A DNA stretch of 64,000 bases from Symbiodinium natans (GCA_905221605.1 CAJNDS010002500.1:2501-66500); one strand, 5' to 3'. Positions 1 through 12,527 are shown, numbered from the stretch's first letter. Made by a program: numbers and translations. Notes: a model not told the origin generated them from the letters alone.

Positions 1-1330
1 GACGCTCATCACCTGAGAACCTTGGACCTTGGACAGTCAACACGCGGAGACGCGAGCCTCACTCACTCACTGATACGCAGCTCCGAATCGGGCTGAGCGT
101 TGCTCAACCTGTGAGAAAAATTGCAGCCGCCGCTCTGATTACAGAGACTGAAAGGGCTGTCACGGAAACTGAAAGAAATTTAGGAGGCTAGGCTACACCG
201 TTGCCGCTTGAGGTAGTGTCTTCGTGTCCCACGAGGAGACGCGAGCCTGCAAGCCCCGTATGCTTTCGGAACCCATCTTTTGAGACTCCCAAAGTCTACG
301 AATAACAAGAACTGAGGTAGGTTTCTGCTAGCGGCGTCACGGGTGACCGCAAGGGTTTTTGGGGTTTTCAGGGTTCAGGGTTTGCTGGGGCGGGGGGGGG
401 GGGGGGGGGGGGTTGGTTCCGTCCATTCCCCGCCCTGCACTACACAATTCTCTTCTCCTCGCAGCATCTCCTCAAAGCACCTTTTCCCTTGTTTACCGAG
501 CCATGTCCATTCTGGCATGGCTTGCCGTGTCCTTTGTCCATGGCCTGTACACCGGCCCGCTTTTGACACGTAGCATGTCGCAGGAAACGAGGTTTAAGAA
601 GCTTGTGGAGGGCGGCTTTCTTCGGGTTCCCACCTGCTGTCCCAAATGTGGCTGTGTGGGTCTGGGTGGTCCTTATGCTGATGGCTGTAAGGCTTGGAAA
701 AGCGCTGCTGAGGCGAGAAAAATCAGATCTCAGGCCGGCAACCACTCGAAATGCTGTTCACTGCGTCCGTGCCAAAGCCCAAAAGAGGCGAAAGCAGAAG
801 CACAGGGACCCAATGTCCTGATGTTTGCTGGAGATACTTGAAGAGGTCTTTGAATTTGAATGCCGAACCCCAGAATCTTCGATTATGTCCTGAGCTTTGA
901 GTGGCGCCAGAACAATGGCCCCGACATTTGGAACGCTCTCGGAGCCTTGGCAAAGCGAGCAAACGCCAGGGTCTGAAAACAGTTTGCCTGCCTCACACCC
1001 TTCTGAAACCTGACACGGGAAAGGGTTCGGGTTCACACTGAAACATTCTACGTCTGTCTAACAGGGCTTCCGAAAAGTCTTCGCTTTGAGCACTCCGTTC
1101 TGTCTCTCCTGAATTCCCCACGCCTGCCACGGTTTCAGGCACCTCAAAGCTGGAAGCAGTGGTAAAACCGATACATTTTTGCAGTGGCCACGCAACCCCT
1201 AAAATGGCCAACCCTCAAAAACTCGAGGAAAGTGCACATTTCCACAATATGTGCTTCGGTCTGCTTCTGCAAAAACCTCTGCGGTTACGGGGAACGCCGC
1301 TACCAGGTTTCTGAATCGCCTTGCATACGA
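1..1330. other. Gene-free left end
   Basis: No recognisable gene. Short open frames on both strands between 340 and 1211 overlap each other in conflicting frames, show no domain and no splice structure I can support. A short run of G lies near 388-411. Confidence 0.5.
388..411. repeat. Poly-G tract
   Basis: About 24 consecutive G residues after a degenerate telomere-like stretch (GGGTTTTTGGGGTTTTCAGGG). One of many G or C homopolymers in this window. Confidence 0.9.
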
Positions 1331-1339
1331 TCACACGCA

Positions 1340-1780
1340 CACAAACCCTAAACCCTAAACCCCTCGACCCCTAAACCCCAAAACCCCTAAACCCCTGAGC
1401 TTGATGAGCACAGGAGCCTTGGGAGGGTTCGCAGGACCCCGTCCCACCGGCCAGGCAAGTGTCCCGCTCACCCGCCCTGGCCCCAATCATCAGCAGTGGC
1501 AGCATGAAGCCTTAAGCGGTGTTTGGGGTCTAGGGTTTAGGAATTAGGGTTTAGGTTCAGGGTTCAAGGTTTAAGGCTCAGGGTTTAGGGTTTAGGCGTC
1601 AGGGTCTAGGGATTAGGGTCAGTTACAAGCGTCCAAGAGCCGACCTCGGGGTTCAGCCAGGATGTTAAGGCGGCCGAAAACATGTGCCACAAGCTTTAAA
1701 CAAGAAGGTTTAGGGTGTATTGGGTTTAGGGTTTAAGGCTAGGGTCTAGGGTTTAGGATGGTAGTCTAGGGTTTAGGATG
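1340..1780. repeat. Degenerate telomere-like heptamers
   Basis: CCCTAAA-type words at 1345-1400 switch to the opposite orientation (GGGTTTAGG variants) from about 1525 to 1780. Units are interrupted and mutated (TTCAGGG, GTCTAGGG, GATTAGGG), so this is not a functional telomere array. Similar degenerate blocks recur throughout the window, for example near 5250, 6130-6380, 12060, 23000-23860 and 60700-61100. Confidence 0.75.
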
Positions 1781-1848
1781 GGTCGTTTTTCATTTGTTGT
1801 ATTTTCTTTTTGTTTTGTTTTTTTTGTTTTTGCTCCTGTTCGCTGGTT

Positions 1849-2050
1849 TTTCCTGGGGAAAACGCTAGTTTCCTTACACTTTGGAGGTATTTGGTGCCAT
1901 GGCCCTAGGCTTTCCTAAGGAAAACGTACGTTTTTTCCTAGGAAAACTTGTGCTTTTCTCTATATTTTACTGGGAAAACCTCCATTTTCTCTGTAATTTC
2001 ATAGGAAAACCTCATTGTTCTCTATGGTATCATAGAAAACTATATTTCTC
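1849..2050 (+). repeat. Approx. 32-bp repeat with GGAAAAC core
   Basis: Six copies of a motif close to TTTCCTAGGAAAAC, each followed by a T-rich stretch ending in TTCTCT, are spaced by about 30-35 bp. The core is a short palindrome (CCTAGG) followed by AAAAC. It directly precedes the AT-rich satellite, and the same CCTAGGAAAAC word returns on the far side of the satellite near 5025. Confidence 0.6.
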
Positions 2051-2159
2051 CATCTTGTATACAGTACGAACCTACATATATATATATATATATATTAGTA
2101 TATATATATGGGAGAACCATTTTGACGTCTATTTCTTTCGCTTACAATAATATTTTATA

Positions 2160-4278
2160 ATTTGTTAAATAATGCAAATTTGCTGAATTTAAAAATGATT
2201 CATTAAATCCGAAAAAAGCGAAACAGCAATGAAAATGATTTAAATATTGTAATTCCAGAATGAAAATATTTAAATTGGTTAAATCCGAAAACTCGAAAAC
2301 AATTTTAAGAATTTATAAAATTTAACCCCACAGAATTAAACTATTTAAACTATATTTAAATTATTAAATCCGAAAACGCGAAAAACAATTTAAATAATCA
2401 AATTAATTTATTTCGGCAGAATTTTTTTAAATAAACTAAAATAAATAATTCAGCTAGGGGAAAATCTGGAGATTACCGCGGAGTTGAATTGTTTCAATTA
2501 ATTAAATCAGAAAACTCGAAAAACAATTTGCATAATCTAAATAAGATAATTCTCCCATGGTCTCCAGATTTACCCCTAATTAAATAAATTCAAATAATTA
2601 AAATAATGTATTTTGTTTAAAAAACTTAATTCCACGGAATTAAAATATTTAAACTAATTAAATCCGAAAACGCGAAAAACAATTTAACGAATTTGAATAA
2701 CGTAATTCTCCCATGGTCTCCAGATTTACCCTTAATTTAATTAAATTCAAAAATTTAAATAATTTAGTTTATTTAAATAATTTAATTCCACCGAATTAAG
2801 TTATTTAAATTAATCAAATCCGAAAACGCGAAAAACAATTTAAACAATTTCAATAATTTAATTCGTCCGAATAAAATTATTGAAACAAATTGGATTAATA
2901 AAATTATTTAAATCAATTCAAGTAGGGGTAAATCTGGAGATTACTACCGATTTAAGTTACTTAAATTAATTAAATCCGAAAACTCGAAAAACAATTTAAA
3001 AAATGTAAATAATTTAGTTATCCCATGGTCTCCAGATTTTCCTCTAATTAAATTAGTCTAAATAATTTAAGTAATTTAATTTATGCAAATAAGTTAATTC
3101 ACCGAGTTAAACTACTTAAATTAATCAAATCCGAAAACGCCCAAAAACAATTAAAAAAAAATTAACAAATTTTAATTCGGCCGAATTAAATTATTTACAT
3201 TAAAATGATTAAACTGTCTAAATTAATTCAATTAAGGCAACATCTGGAGATTGCTACCGGATTAAATTATTGAAACAAATTGAATCAGAAAGCGCGAAAA
3301 ACAATTTAAATAATTTGAATAATTTAATTATCCCATGGTCTCCAGATTTACCCCTAATTACATGACTTCAAATAATTACAATAATTTAATATACTGAAAA
3401 AATTTCATTCCACGGAATTAAACTATTGAAATTAATTAAATCCGAAGACTCGAAAAACAATTTAAATAACTTAAATACTTTAATTCTCCCTTGGTCTCCA
3501 GATTTTCCCCTAAGTAAACTAATTCAAATAAATTAAATTATTTAAAAAACAAATTTAAATAATTTATTTCCACAGAATTAATTAAATCAGAAAACGCCAT
3601 AAAACAATTTAAATAAAATAACTTAATTCGGCCGAAGTAAATTATTTAAATAAATTGAACTAATTAAATTATTTACATGAATTCAATTAGGGGTAAATCT
3701 GGAGATTACTACCGTTTTAATTTTTTATTAAATCCGAAAACTCGACAAACAATTTTACAATTTAAATTATGTTAATTATCCCGGCGTCTCCAGATTACCC
3801 CTAATTAACGTAATTTAAATCATTTACATAATCTAATTTATTTAAAAAACTTAACTCCACGAATTAAATTAGAAAAATTAATTGAATCCGAAAACTCGAA
3901 AAACAATTTAAATAATTTAAATAATTTAACTATCCCGTGGTCTCCAGAGTTACCCCTACTTAAATTAATTTAAGTAACTTAAATAGTTTAATTTATTTAA
4001 ACAATTTAATTCCATGGAATTAAACTATTTACGAAAACGCCAATAACAATTTACATATTTTAAATAGCTTAATTCGGCCGAATTAAATTATTTAGGTAAA
4101 TTCGATTAATTAAATCATTTACATGAATTCAATTAGCGGGAAATCTGGAGATTACTACCGAATGAAAGTTATTTAAACTATTTAAATTAGTTAAATCCGA
4201 AAACGCGAAAAACAATTTAAATAATTTAAAGAATTTTAATATTCCCGTGGTCTCCAGATTTACCCCTAATTAAATGTT
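2160..4278. repeat. AT-rich satellite, about 155-bp monomer
   Basis: Roughly 2.1 kb of strongly AT-rich DNA in a window otherwise near even base composition. A conserved box, CCGAAAACGCGAAAAACAAT or close variants, recurs near 2369, 2510, 2666, 2820, 2975, 3130, 3287, 3442, 3589, 3734, 3889 and 4198, giving a period near 155 bp. Between these boxes, monomers alternate between two kinds. One carries GGTCTCCAGATTTACCCC (near 2561, 2717, 3029, 3339, 3494, 3787, 3941, 4251). The other carries TTAATTCGGCCGAATTAA (near 2859, 3174, 3626, 4071), followed by an inverted copy of the first box, GGGGTAAATCTGGAGA. The result is a higher-order unit of two or three monomers (about 310 or 465 bp). No coding frame. 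The function is unknown; a centromere-type or nuclear-matrix satellite is only a guess. Confidence 0.85.
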
Positions 4279-4289
4279 TTGAATAATTT

Positions 4290-4560
<271 letters not shown>

Positions 4561-4662
4561 TGGTTGTTTTTTTTGCTTTATACTATTATCATTGTTATTC
4601 TTGCTGTTGCTGTTGTGGCCGTTGTTGTTCTCGATATTGTTAAGTTTGTCGGTTTGTCGTTG

Positions 4663-4862
4663 CTTCCCTCCTTCCTCCCTTCCTTCCTTCCTTCCTTTCT
4701 TCCCTCCTTCATTCCTTCCTTCCTTCCTTCCTTCCTTTCTTGCCTCCTTCCTTCCTTCCTTCCTTCCTTCCCTCCTTCCCTTCTTCCCTTCTTCCCTTCT
4801 TCCCTTCTTCCCTTCTTCCCTTCTTCCCTTCTTCCCTTCTTCCCTTCTTCATTCCTTCCTTC
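4663..4862. repeat. Pyrimidine microsatellite (CCTTC/CCCTT)n
   Basis: About 200 bp of C/T-only DNA: first CTTCCTTCC units, then a regular CCCTTCTT block from about 4780. The purine-rich complement produces an artefactual E/G/K/R frame. Such mirror-like polypurine-polypyrimidine tracts can form triplex DNA. Confidence 0.95.
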
Positions 4863-4959
4863 CTCCGCGAAGGAATTGAAGTTTTCCTTCTGCATATCGA
4901 AATACAGAAGGAATAGAGAAACCTACGTGCAAGGCACGAAAGCCATCCAAGATAGCACG

Positions 4960-5080
4960 AAAATCGTATTTTCCCGGGAAAAACAAGGAAAAGGAGCCAA
5001 ACGCAAGCAAACCCGTCGCTTCCCTAGGAAAACCAAGGAAACCCCCAAAAAAAAAAAAAAGAAAAAAAAACACCCCAAAA
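4960..5080 (+). repeat. Second GGAAAAC block and poly-A run
   Basis: Contains TTCCCGGGAAAAACAAGGAA near 4971 and CCTAGGAAAACCAAGGAAAC near 5025, followed by an A-rich run. The CCTAGGAAAAC word matches the repeat at 1849-2050 on the other flank of the satellite and microsatellite block. Confidence 0.5.
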
Positions 5081-5407
5081 AATGTAGCCCCCGTTTAGGA
5101 TGGTTTAGGGTTGAGGGCGCGCCCAGGAACTCCAACAAATGGTAGGGCGCAGCATCGCTGCACGGTAAGCGGTTTGCGAAGGAAAGTGAAAGGCTTTTGC
5201 ACCTAGTCTTGGGATTAGCGAGTTTGAGCCAGAAAAGCGCCGGAGAGATGGTTTAGGGTTTAGGGTTTAGGGCTCAGGGCTCAGACGCACTATTGTGGCC
5301 GAGTACTCTAGTAGTTTGCCGACCTTCAAGTGACAAGAAGCCGACTATCTCCGGCCCGTCCCCCATACACCTCAAACCCTGACTCCAGCAATCCCCCTAC
5401 CACCACC

Positions 5408-5409
5408 GC

Positions 5410-5438
<29 letters not shown>
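5408..5438. repeat. Poly-C tract
   Basis: About 30 consecutive C. It lies just downstream (minus strand) of the possible zinc-finger exons and artificially extends their frame with glycines. Confidence 0.9.
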
Positions 5439-5440
<2 letters not shown>

Positions 5441-5544
5441 ACAAACCCCCGTGTTTCTGCGCCGGCCAAATGCGAAGGACACGATGGCTAACGTAGCAAT
5501 GTGCCGGTGTGCCGCAACCCAATTGGGTGCTTGGTTGTTTCCCA

Positions 5545-5822
5545 TGCCCAGGCCAGCAGCCGACCCCAAACTGGCAGGGCCCCCTCTGAGCGTCATCGTG
5601 CGAGAAATCGCACATCATACCAAAGATACAGCGCCCCTGCAAATGACAGCAGCATCGTGGAGTAACCGCGTCAGGCAAACCTGGGAAGCTTGGGACCCAT
5701 GCCGACACCCACAAGCTCATTCCCCCGAGGAAGACGAGAGCATGTTATCCAGGCCTTCCTCCATGGAATCCTCGACATCAAGCGTATCAAGAGCCTCCGA
5801 AAGGTCTGAGTCTGAGTAGACT
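5545..5822 (-). CDS. Possible CCCH-type zinc-finger protein, two exons (partial)
   Basis: Unnamed; weak call. On the minus strand a frame from about 5636 encodes two tandem C-X5-C-X3-H groups (GRCIFGMMCDFSH and GPCQFGVGCWPGH), the second half of the CCCH zinc finger found in RNA-binding proteins. A splice acceptor-like TTTGCAG precedes GGGCGC at 5636, and a GC donor-like site follows GKQ near 5544. Upstream, about 5718-5822, a frame rich in acidic residues and serines (VYSDSDLSEALDTLDVED) has coding character and could be the preceding exon, joined through a GA or GC donor. The first cysteine of each finger is not visible in the exon. It would have to come from an adjacent exon (a C-X7-C spacing exists if translation runs through the acceptor). 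The ends are unresolved. Confidence 0.35.
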
Positions 5823-7510
5823 GAACCGCCTCGGTCAAAGCCTCGCCATCGGAAGCATCCTCAAGGCCTCCATGGATTGAACCATTGGCCCACGCACTGC
5901 CAAGCCCTGAGCCGAAGTGTGTGATGGAAGAGACTGGGCTGCCATCGCACTGGAACCACGAAAGTATCTCTCAAGAGTGACCTGTTTACACCCTCCTTTG
6001 GCGGATGAATCGTTGGAGCTCTGCGTGGGCGGCGATCTTGCGAGACTGAGGTGTTGGCGTCGGGCTGCTCCTCCGCTGCTGGACGTGGGCATCTTGGCCA
6101 GCAGCTCAGTGCCTGGTGTCGACATCATTTCGGGTTTAGGGTTGGAGGTTTAGGGCTTAGGGCTTAGGGCTTACGGGTCAAGATGAAAAATGTCATTCCA
6201 AACAGTTGCACAGGTTGCCAAAAGATGCCTCTCCTTCAGCTTGTAACACTTCGGCGAAATCTCGACACGTCCTCGGAAAGGCTTCGGGCCTTGACCCAAA
6301 ACCTTAGGGCTTAGGGTTGGGGTTTGGGGTTTAGGGTTTAGGGTGTAGGGCTAGGGTTTAGGGCTTAGGGCTAGTACCCGAAGCCCGAAAAAAACAACCC
6401 AGCCTCCAAAGAAATCCGAGGTTCCGTCTGCGAAGATGGAAAGTGGGAAGAGCGGGCCTCCATCAGCCCCTTGGCTCGGCAATGCAGATGCCACTCAATT
6501 TGGGTTTCTAGGGTTTAGGGCTTGGGACTTAGGGCCACTCACTTTGGGAGTTGATCTGCAACATTGGATTTCGGGTTTGAGGGCTTATGTAGGGTTCGGG
6601 TTTCGGCTGTAGGTGTTGGGTTGATCTACAATCTACACTACAGGTTGTTTGGTGTCATAGGCTCAGACCGGCACCGAAGGAATCCTGCATCCTCCCAGCT
6701 GTATTGGGTGTCATCCTATGTGCACAAATATGCTTTGACCCACCTCCGAACATCTAAGCCAGGCTACTCTTTTGTCTGTTGCGCTCCCTTTCGTCACCGT
6801 GCGTGGGCCTTACTTGAAGGACGGGGCCATGGCTTGAGGATTTCGGACTTCACATTTTGGCGTTCAGCCTTAGGATGGACTTCTAGGGGAGACGGAGAGC
6901 ATGAGGTTACCTGGCCAAACCTGCTTCATCGGAATGTAGCAAAGCAAATGCAAGCTCGGCCGTTGGTCCAAGGACACAAAATCCTAAAAACCATGGGACA
7001 ATTACAAAGCTTGCTTGTTGCAAAGTCGGGGACATAAGCACGTGAGAATCCAGCCGGTGGAAGACACTAGGCCCATACTGCGTATCCGCCATCGCCCATG
7101 GCTGCCTCCAGTCGTCTCGACTCATCGCCAGATCCGACGTATCTCTGAGTCATCTGTGAGCCCCGTTGCTCCTTGCACCAGGGTCGTGACTAGGGGTCCA
7201 AGGGGGATGAACCAGCAATCATAGAGCCATACTACACTCCTAAGTGTATTTCTCCCAAAGAAGCCTGGTAGGCATTGGGCATGCTGAGGACATCCGATAC
7301 CGTCTGCATTTCGTGTTTACAGGGATCCTATTCATGCCCTCGAGAGTGTGTAGCCCCATACAAACACCCCTGCCTGGGGCCTCAAAGGTAAGTCGCTGAA
7401 GTCCGCAAGTCCGCTTCTCTTCGCGCCTCAGCAAAAATTAGGGACTTACTTGTGTGGCCATTTTCAAGAGGATTCTACTACCCATTTTTTTTATACATTT
7501 TGGTTTAGAG
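5823..7510. other. Gene-free stretch with telomere-like blocks
   Basis: Degenerate TTTAGGG-type words at 6130-6180, 6300-6375 and 6500-6600. A frame at 6564-7037 (plus) has no recognisable domain. Nothing else is supported. Confidence 0.45.
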
Positions 7511-8063
7511 CTATAGGGTTTTAGGGTTGAGGGTCCCGATACTGTGATCCATCCCAGCGGCGAGGTCAGCGAAGTCAAACATTTGGAGGAGGAGGAAGCC
7601 TCCGCTGGCAAGGACTCTGTACTTCGCTTGCCAACCCGGACCGGTGCCCGTCGCCAGGGCTGTATGGGTCCAGGTCACAGCACAGCCTAAGAAACTTTGC
7701 CCAACACGATTCCTGTGGGCTTGAAGATCAATTTGCCGTGAAACCTCCAGTGACCCCATGACTTGTCTATATCATATTGGTCCTCGAGTACTTGGACCTT
7801 TTCGAACACCAGGCCAAGCTCGTTACACGTTGTCCCGCAAGCAGATATCCATGGGGCAGGACGCGCGGATAGCCCATTGAAAAAAGAAACTGGTCCCCAA
7901 TTCTGGGAACTATCCAAATGCGGCGTGAAACTGAGTACTTCCAGAGCTGCGAAATAAGGAATTTTGCGCCCAAACCACCCCATTGCGCGAGTGGTGCCGT
8001 GAACCTAACCTGAAATGGCACGCACCTGTCATAACGTTCATGCCGGACCCAATTGACCATCAC
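7511..8063 (-). other. Exon-like frames, unrecognised protein
   Basis: Two minus-strand frames have the look of translated protein: 7983-7687 (contains WISACGTTCNELGLVFEKVQ) and 7759-7511 (contains TGPGWQAKYRVLASGG). They overlap in different frames, so they would need an intron or are a frameshifted relic. I recognise no family. The downstream one ends in NPKTL, which is telomere-like CCCTAAA sequence read as protein, a sign that its 3' end is not real. Confidence 0.25.
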
Positions 8064-9944
8064 TGTACCCTAAGCTGAGCCGACAGCATTTACTTGCCAC
8101 AAGCGGGTTACGAAACAGGGTCTAGGGTTGCAGGTCTAGGATTTGGGGTCCCTTTGCGAGGCCGTTAAAAGTGATTCCGCTGTAATAGAGCGCATGAAGG
8201 AGCACTCGCATTGCTGGAAACTCCCGCATCTTGCCACAACCTCAAAACTCTCATCCTAAAGCTACAACAGTGATCGGACATAATCTTGGTGAGAAAAAGC
8301 CCCAAAGCACCGATTTCAACATGTAAGACCTGATCTAAATCAGGATCCCTTGGGGGACCTCCATAACAGTAGTCCTGTTGCTGAAGCGACCTCATCACAC
8401 ACAATAGGCACAGTCACGCCAGTGCTCCTGATTAAGGACCACATTGAACAACCCTACTCCAATGCTGTCTGAGGTAAAAAAAAAGCACGACCCCAATCCC
8501 AAAAAACATATGGCCATGCTACCAAAGCGCATCCTGAAGCTGCAGGGTTTAGGGTTTAGAGTTCGTTTAGGGCAGATGCTCTTGCACCTTGAAAAGTGTA
8601 GCATATTTCCAAAACCCAGATTTTTTTGGCCATCCCTATCAGCACTACTGGGCATCTGTTCTTCACCGTTGTTTCGATCGATGCACACCTACTCACTTAG
8701 CAGTCTATTACATACCCAAATATGCCGTTGCATGACCTTAGCACTGTGCAGTGCGCTCCTGCACCTCTACTGCTCCGCCCACGGACTTCGTTTTGCCCTT
8801 CGCGTCGTCGCTGAGCTGGCGAACCAGGTACTGTAGCAGAATACTCTCACCGCATACATGAACAGAATCATCATCGCATGTTCATGAAAGGATACTGTAG
8901 TGGTTCCGGCAGCTTCGATCACAGAACTGGATATAACATGCGTCAGGCTGAGTCCTTCGAAAGCATGCGAAAGACACATGTTTTGGAAACACACACCAAC
9001 TAGCCTTATAAGGGGGCCAACAGGCTCCTGTGCAGGTACATAGGTGCTTTGTGGCGAGGACAAGATGCGCGCATGATGGATCGGCTCTGCAAGATCTGGC
9101 CGGCACTCTCTAGCAAGCATGCAATCTCAATGTGGCACGCTACCCTATGTACACCTAGACCCCCCGCGTTCCCATCGTCTCACCCTGGAGTTTTTTCAAG
9201 GATTTGAAGTGGACTTCTGGGGTTCTTTCAGGAACCTTATTCAGGGCATAAGTAGGAGTCTTGAGCTTGGCAAAGCCTGGCAATACGTTTTTACCGAAGG
9301 CGGCGAACGTTAATCAGAGAGGCGATTGGAAAAAGAGAGGGGGGGGCGCCCATGCACAACATGCAGAGGGGCACCCGAAAATCTGGCGCAGCAACCTCTA
9401 CGAGGAAGGCACTTTTCGGCCCGTCTTTGACGGGCAAGGTAGCGCGTGGAACTTTGCCGTGCGCTGAACGTGGCTAGTCTGGTGGGCGTATTTTTGGTCG
9501 AACCCTAAACGAAGGGTTCAAGGTTTTGGGTGGGAAAACATGAGGGAAACATGCTCCAGGCACCAGGAAGCTCTCAGTCGAAACAGTCGAAGAACTCCTC
9601 CTGGCAGCACCAAATGCTGTTGCCACCTGTTCCCTCCGCATAGACTTCGGGTTTCTATTGGCCCCCCAGAGCCCTCCCAGTTCTAGGAAGCCTGGTGTCG
9701 TTCCTGCGCTACACAACTGAAGCGCAAGCTTTCAAGCGCCCAAACTCTTGTCCTTTGGGAGCTTCGCGCTTGGCGTGAAACATTGAACACCTCAAAACAA
9801 AGCCTTAGAGATAAATAGAAGTCGTTCCTGACTTGCAAGAGTGAAGGACCAGCTTTGCAGCAGGGACCTCGGGGCTCACAAGCACGGTGGCGACTCCAGA
9901 CCCAAGGAAACGCTGCGATGATGAATCAACCCCAATCCCAATCA

Positions 9945-10025
9945 AGCCAAGCCCCAAAACCCCCTAAACCTAAACCCCCTAAACCCCCCAAACCCCCAAA
10001 AGCCCCCCCAAAAAACCCAAAAAAC
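9945..10025 (+). repeat. CCCCTAAA/CCCCCAAA variant repeat
   Basis: Tandem telomere-like variants in which CCCTAAA drifts to CCCCCAAA and CCCAAAAA. It reads as a PKPPKPPK-type peptide in one frame, an artefact. Confidence 0.7.
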
Positions 10026-11384
10026 ACTTCCCGACAAGGCGCTGGGATGGAGGCCTCCCGCTCCCTGCTCCGCAACTCCTCCAACCTTGCATAGTTTTGG
10101 TCCAAGAGGCCTCTTGGGGGAAGGGGTTGGAGTTTAGGAAGTTGGGGCCATTTAAGAGAAGTTTCTTTAGACCTACCAAGTAGCACCTGCGCCCGGACTC
10201 CCCCAAGGTTTAGGCTTACAGAGCAGCTCTGGGGGGTGGTTGGGTCGAACCAAAATGGCCCAAAGGAGCCCGAAGCCCTAAATCTCCCACTGGGCCGGCC
10301 GGGCTCGAGCTCCATCGTGGCAAGCCTCTTTCGCAACTCGCAAACCTGTCAAGGAATACTTCAAGGCTTGGGGAAACAGTCCACAGCTCAAGCTTCTACA
10401 GGTTTTGGGCTGCGCTAATCGAGTGCGCTGGGACGAAGCACCCTGAACATGGGTCTTCGGATGTTCGAAGAGAGGCTGCAAGAAGACAGCCTTTGCGTGG
10501 CTTAGGATTTAGGGCTCAGGGTGTGGCGCCTCTTCGCCGGAAATATGGCTCAACAGGAGTCAACGCTGAACCCCAAACCCTTCAGACATCTTCAGATCAA
10601 AAGACCTAAAATACCTCGAAAGCCTCAACACCCCCTCAAGCCTGGTGGTCAGGTATAGGGATGCAAGATTTCAGGACGGGTCGACCACAAGCATCCTGCT
10701 CCAGAGAACACGCCTGGGAATGGGTTACGCTGTAGAACTTCCAAGACTTGTGTCAGGGATTTAGGAGTGAGGCTTCGGGGTCAGGCGAACATTAGAAGTG
10801 GACCCAACACCCAGCACATCCCCAAATCCCAACAGTCGACAGCAAAGCATTCATGCCTCTGCCGCGAGCCGCTCTTCCTTGCACCAGTTTCAGCTTCTGA
10901 GTATAGACTCGGGAATAAACCCAGAGCCTGAACCCCAAGCCCTACACCAACCCTACAGGCACCCCCCTACCAGACCAACTCGAGTTAAGGGGACTCTGAA
11001 CCCGGACATTTTACCGGCGGAAGCCTTTTTCCCCGCAAAAAAGACCACCGAATAGAGTCTTTGGTTTGTACCCCCCCCCCCCCACCCCTCCCGGCCCACC
11101 CTAAACCAAAAGGCCCTAAACCCAAGAAATTGATTCAGGGATAGAGGGCTCTGCGCAGCAAAAGCTATCAATCCCAGACCTCCTGAATACAAGCTTTAAG
11201 GTCTAGGGGGCTTGGGGATCCGCAACCCCAGGCCCCTGGAACCTACTTGTAGCACCCGAACTTCCAACACCCTACACCCGAAAAATCCGCCAACACAAGC
11301 CCTCAAGTCCCTAAACCATAAAAACTCTACCCTAAACCCAACCCGCAAGCCTCGAATCTAACCCAACATGATAAGCCCGAAAGC

Positions 11385-11500
11385 CACTAAAGCCACTAAA
11401 CCCACTAAACCCACTAAACCCTCTAAACCCTCTAAACCCTGAACCCTATGAACCCTATGAACCCTTCCAACCCTTCCAACTCTACCAACCCTGTCAACCC
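11385..11500 (+). repeat. Paired telomere-variant repeats
   Basis: Successive near-heptamer variants, each present two or three times in a row: CACTAAACC, then CTCTAAACC, then CTATGAACC, then CTTCCAACC. The pairing suggests local duplication of already mutated units. Confidence 0.6.
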
Positions 11501-12429
11501 TGCAGCTTAAACCCGGAATGCACTGCACCCTGAACTACATTACTCTTATGAGCGTACTATATGCTTACATGATTACATAATCGAAGCCCCCACACTCCAA
11601 GGCCTTTGACTGCGGCAGCTCGCAGCGCCCCACCTGAGGAGTGGGGTTGCAGCTTCTGCTTCGTGTTTAGGGTTTATGGGGTTTATAGGGTGATGGGGCA
11701 AGTGACTCTTTTCCGGGCATAGGGTAGGGGTGGGGGCTTTACATGACTTTACTGCTTCGAGCCTAGGGCTTATGTATGGTTTCGGGTTTTGGAGTCTGGG
11801 GCTTAGTGTGAAGGGTTGCCTAGTATGGTTCGGGGTTTCACGGGGTTTCACGGCTTCAAAGGTTTTGCGGGTCTGGGATCTTCTTCTTGTGGTTGAAAGG
11901 TTTAGGAGTTTTTTGCTAGGACTCCTAGCGTCCCGAATTACCCACCCTTTTGGGGTGCAGGGGTGGGGGGGGGGGGCACTGTGACAAGGTGGGTAAGGTG
12001 GGTTTCTTGAATATCATACCCCAAGTCAGCAAAGGGGGGGGGAGAGGTTGTCCCCACCCCGCCTCACAGCAAACAACAACCCTAAACCCTAAACCCTAAA
12101 CAGGAAACGCCTCCAAGTGCCAGGCCTGGTAAATCACGCCAAAGCCCCGATGGCTTGCGAAGGACGATGCACCCTCCTCGGCCTCATCATGGTTTCAGGC
12201 GCGCCGGCAATCCTACCTTTTTGGGAGGCACAGTTACAACAAATATCTATGACTTCTTGCTACTTATGGGGCTTGGTCAGGGTTAGTGTTTGGGATTCAG
12301 TGTTTCGGGTTTCGGGTTTGGGGTCTAGGGTTAGGGCTTTGCGTTTTAATTAAGGTTTTGGGTTCAGGGTTTAGGTCTTGTGGGTTAGGGCTAAGAGAAG
12401 AAAAATCCGCATGCTTGGGCCAGAATCTT

Positions 12430-12481
12430 ACAACAACAAGAAGAAAAAAGGACAAGAACAAGAACGATAACAAGAACAAGA

Positions 12482-12527
<46 letters not shown>

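Noticed and set aside
7445-7470. Relict dinoflagellate spliced-leader sequence (GTGGCCATTTTCAAG)
   Set aside because: Resembles the central CCATTTT and CAAG of the spliced leader from memory but lacks the middle GGCT and the 5' part; too short to claim.
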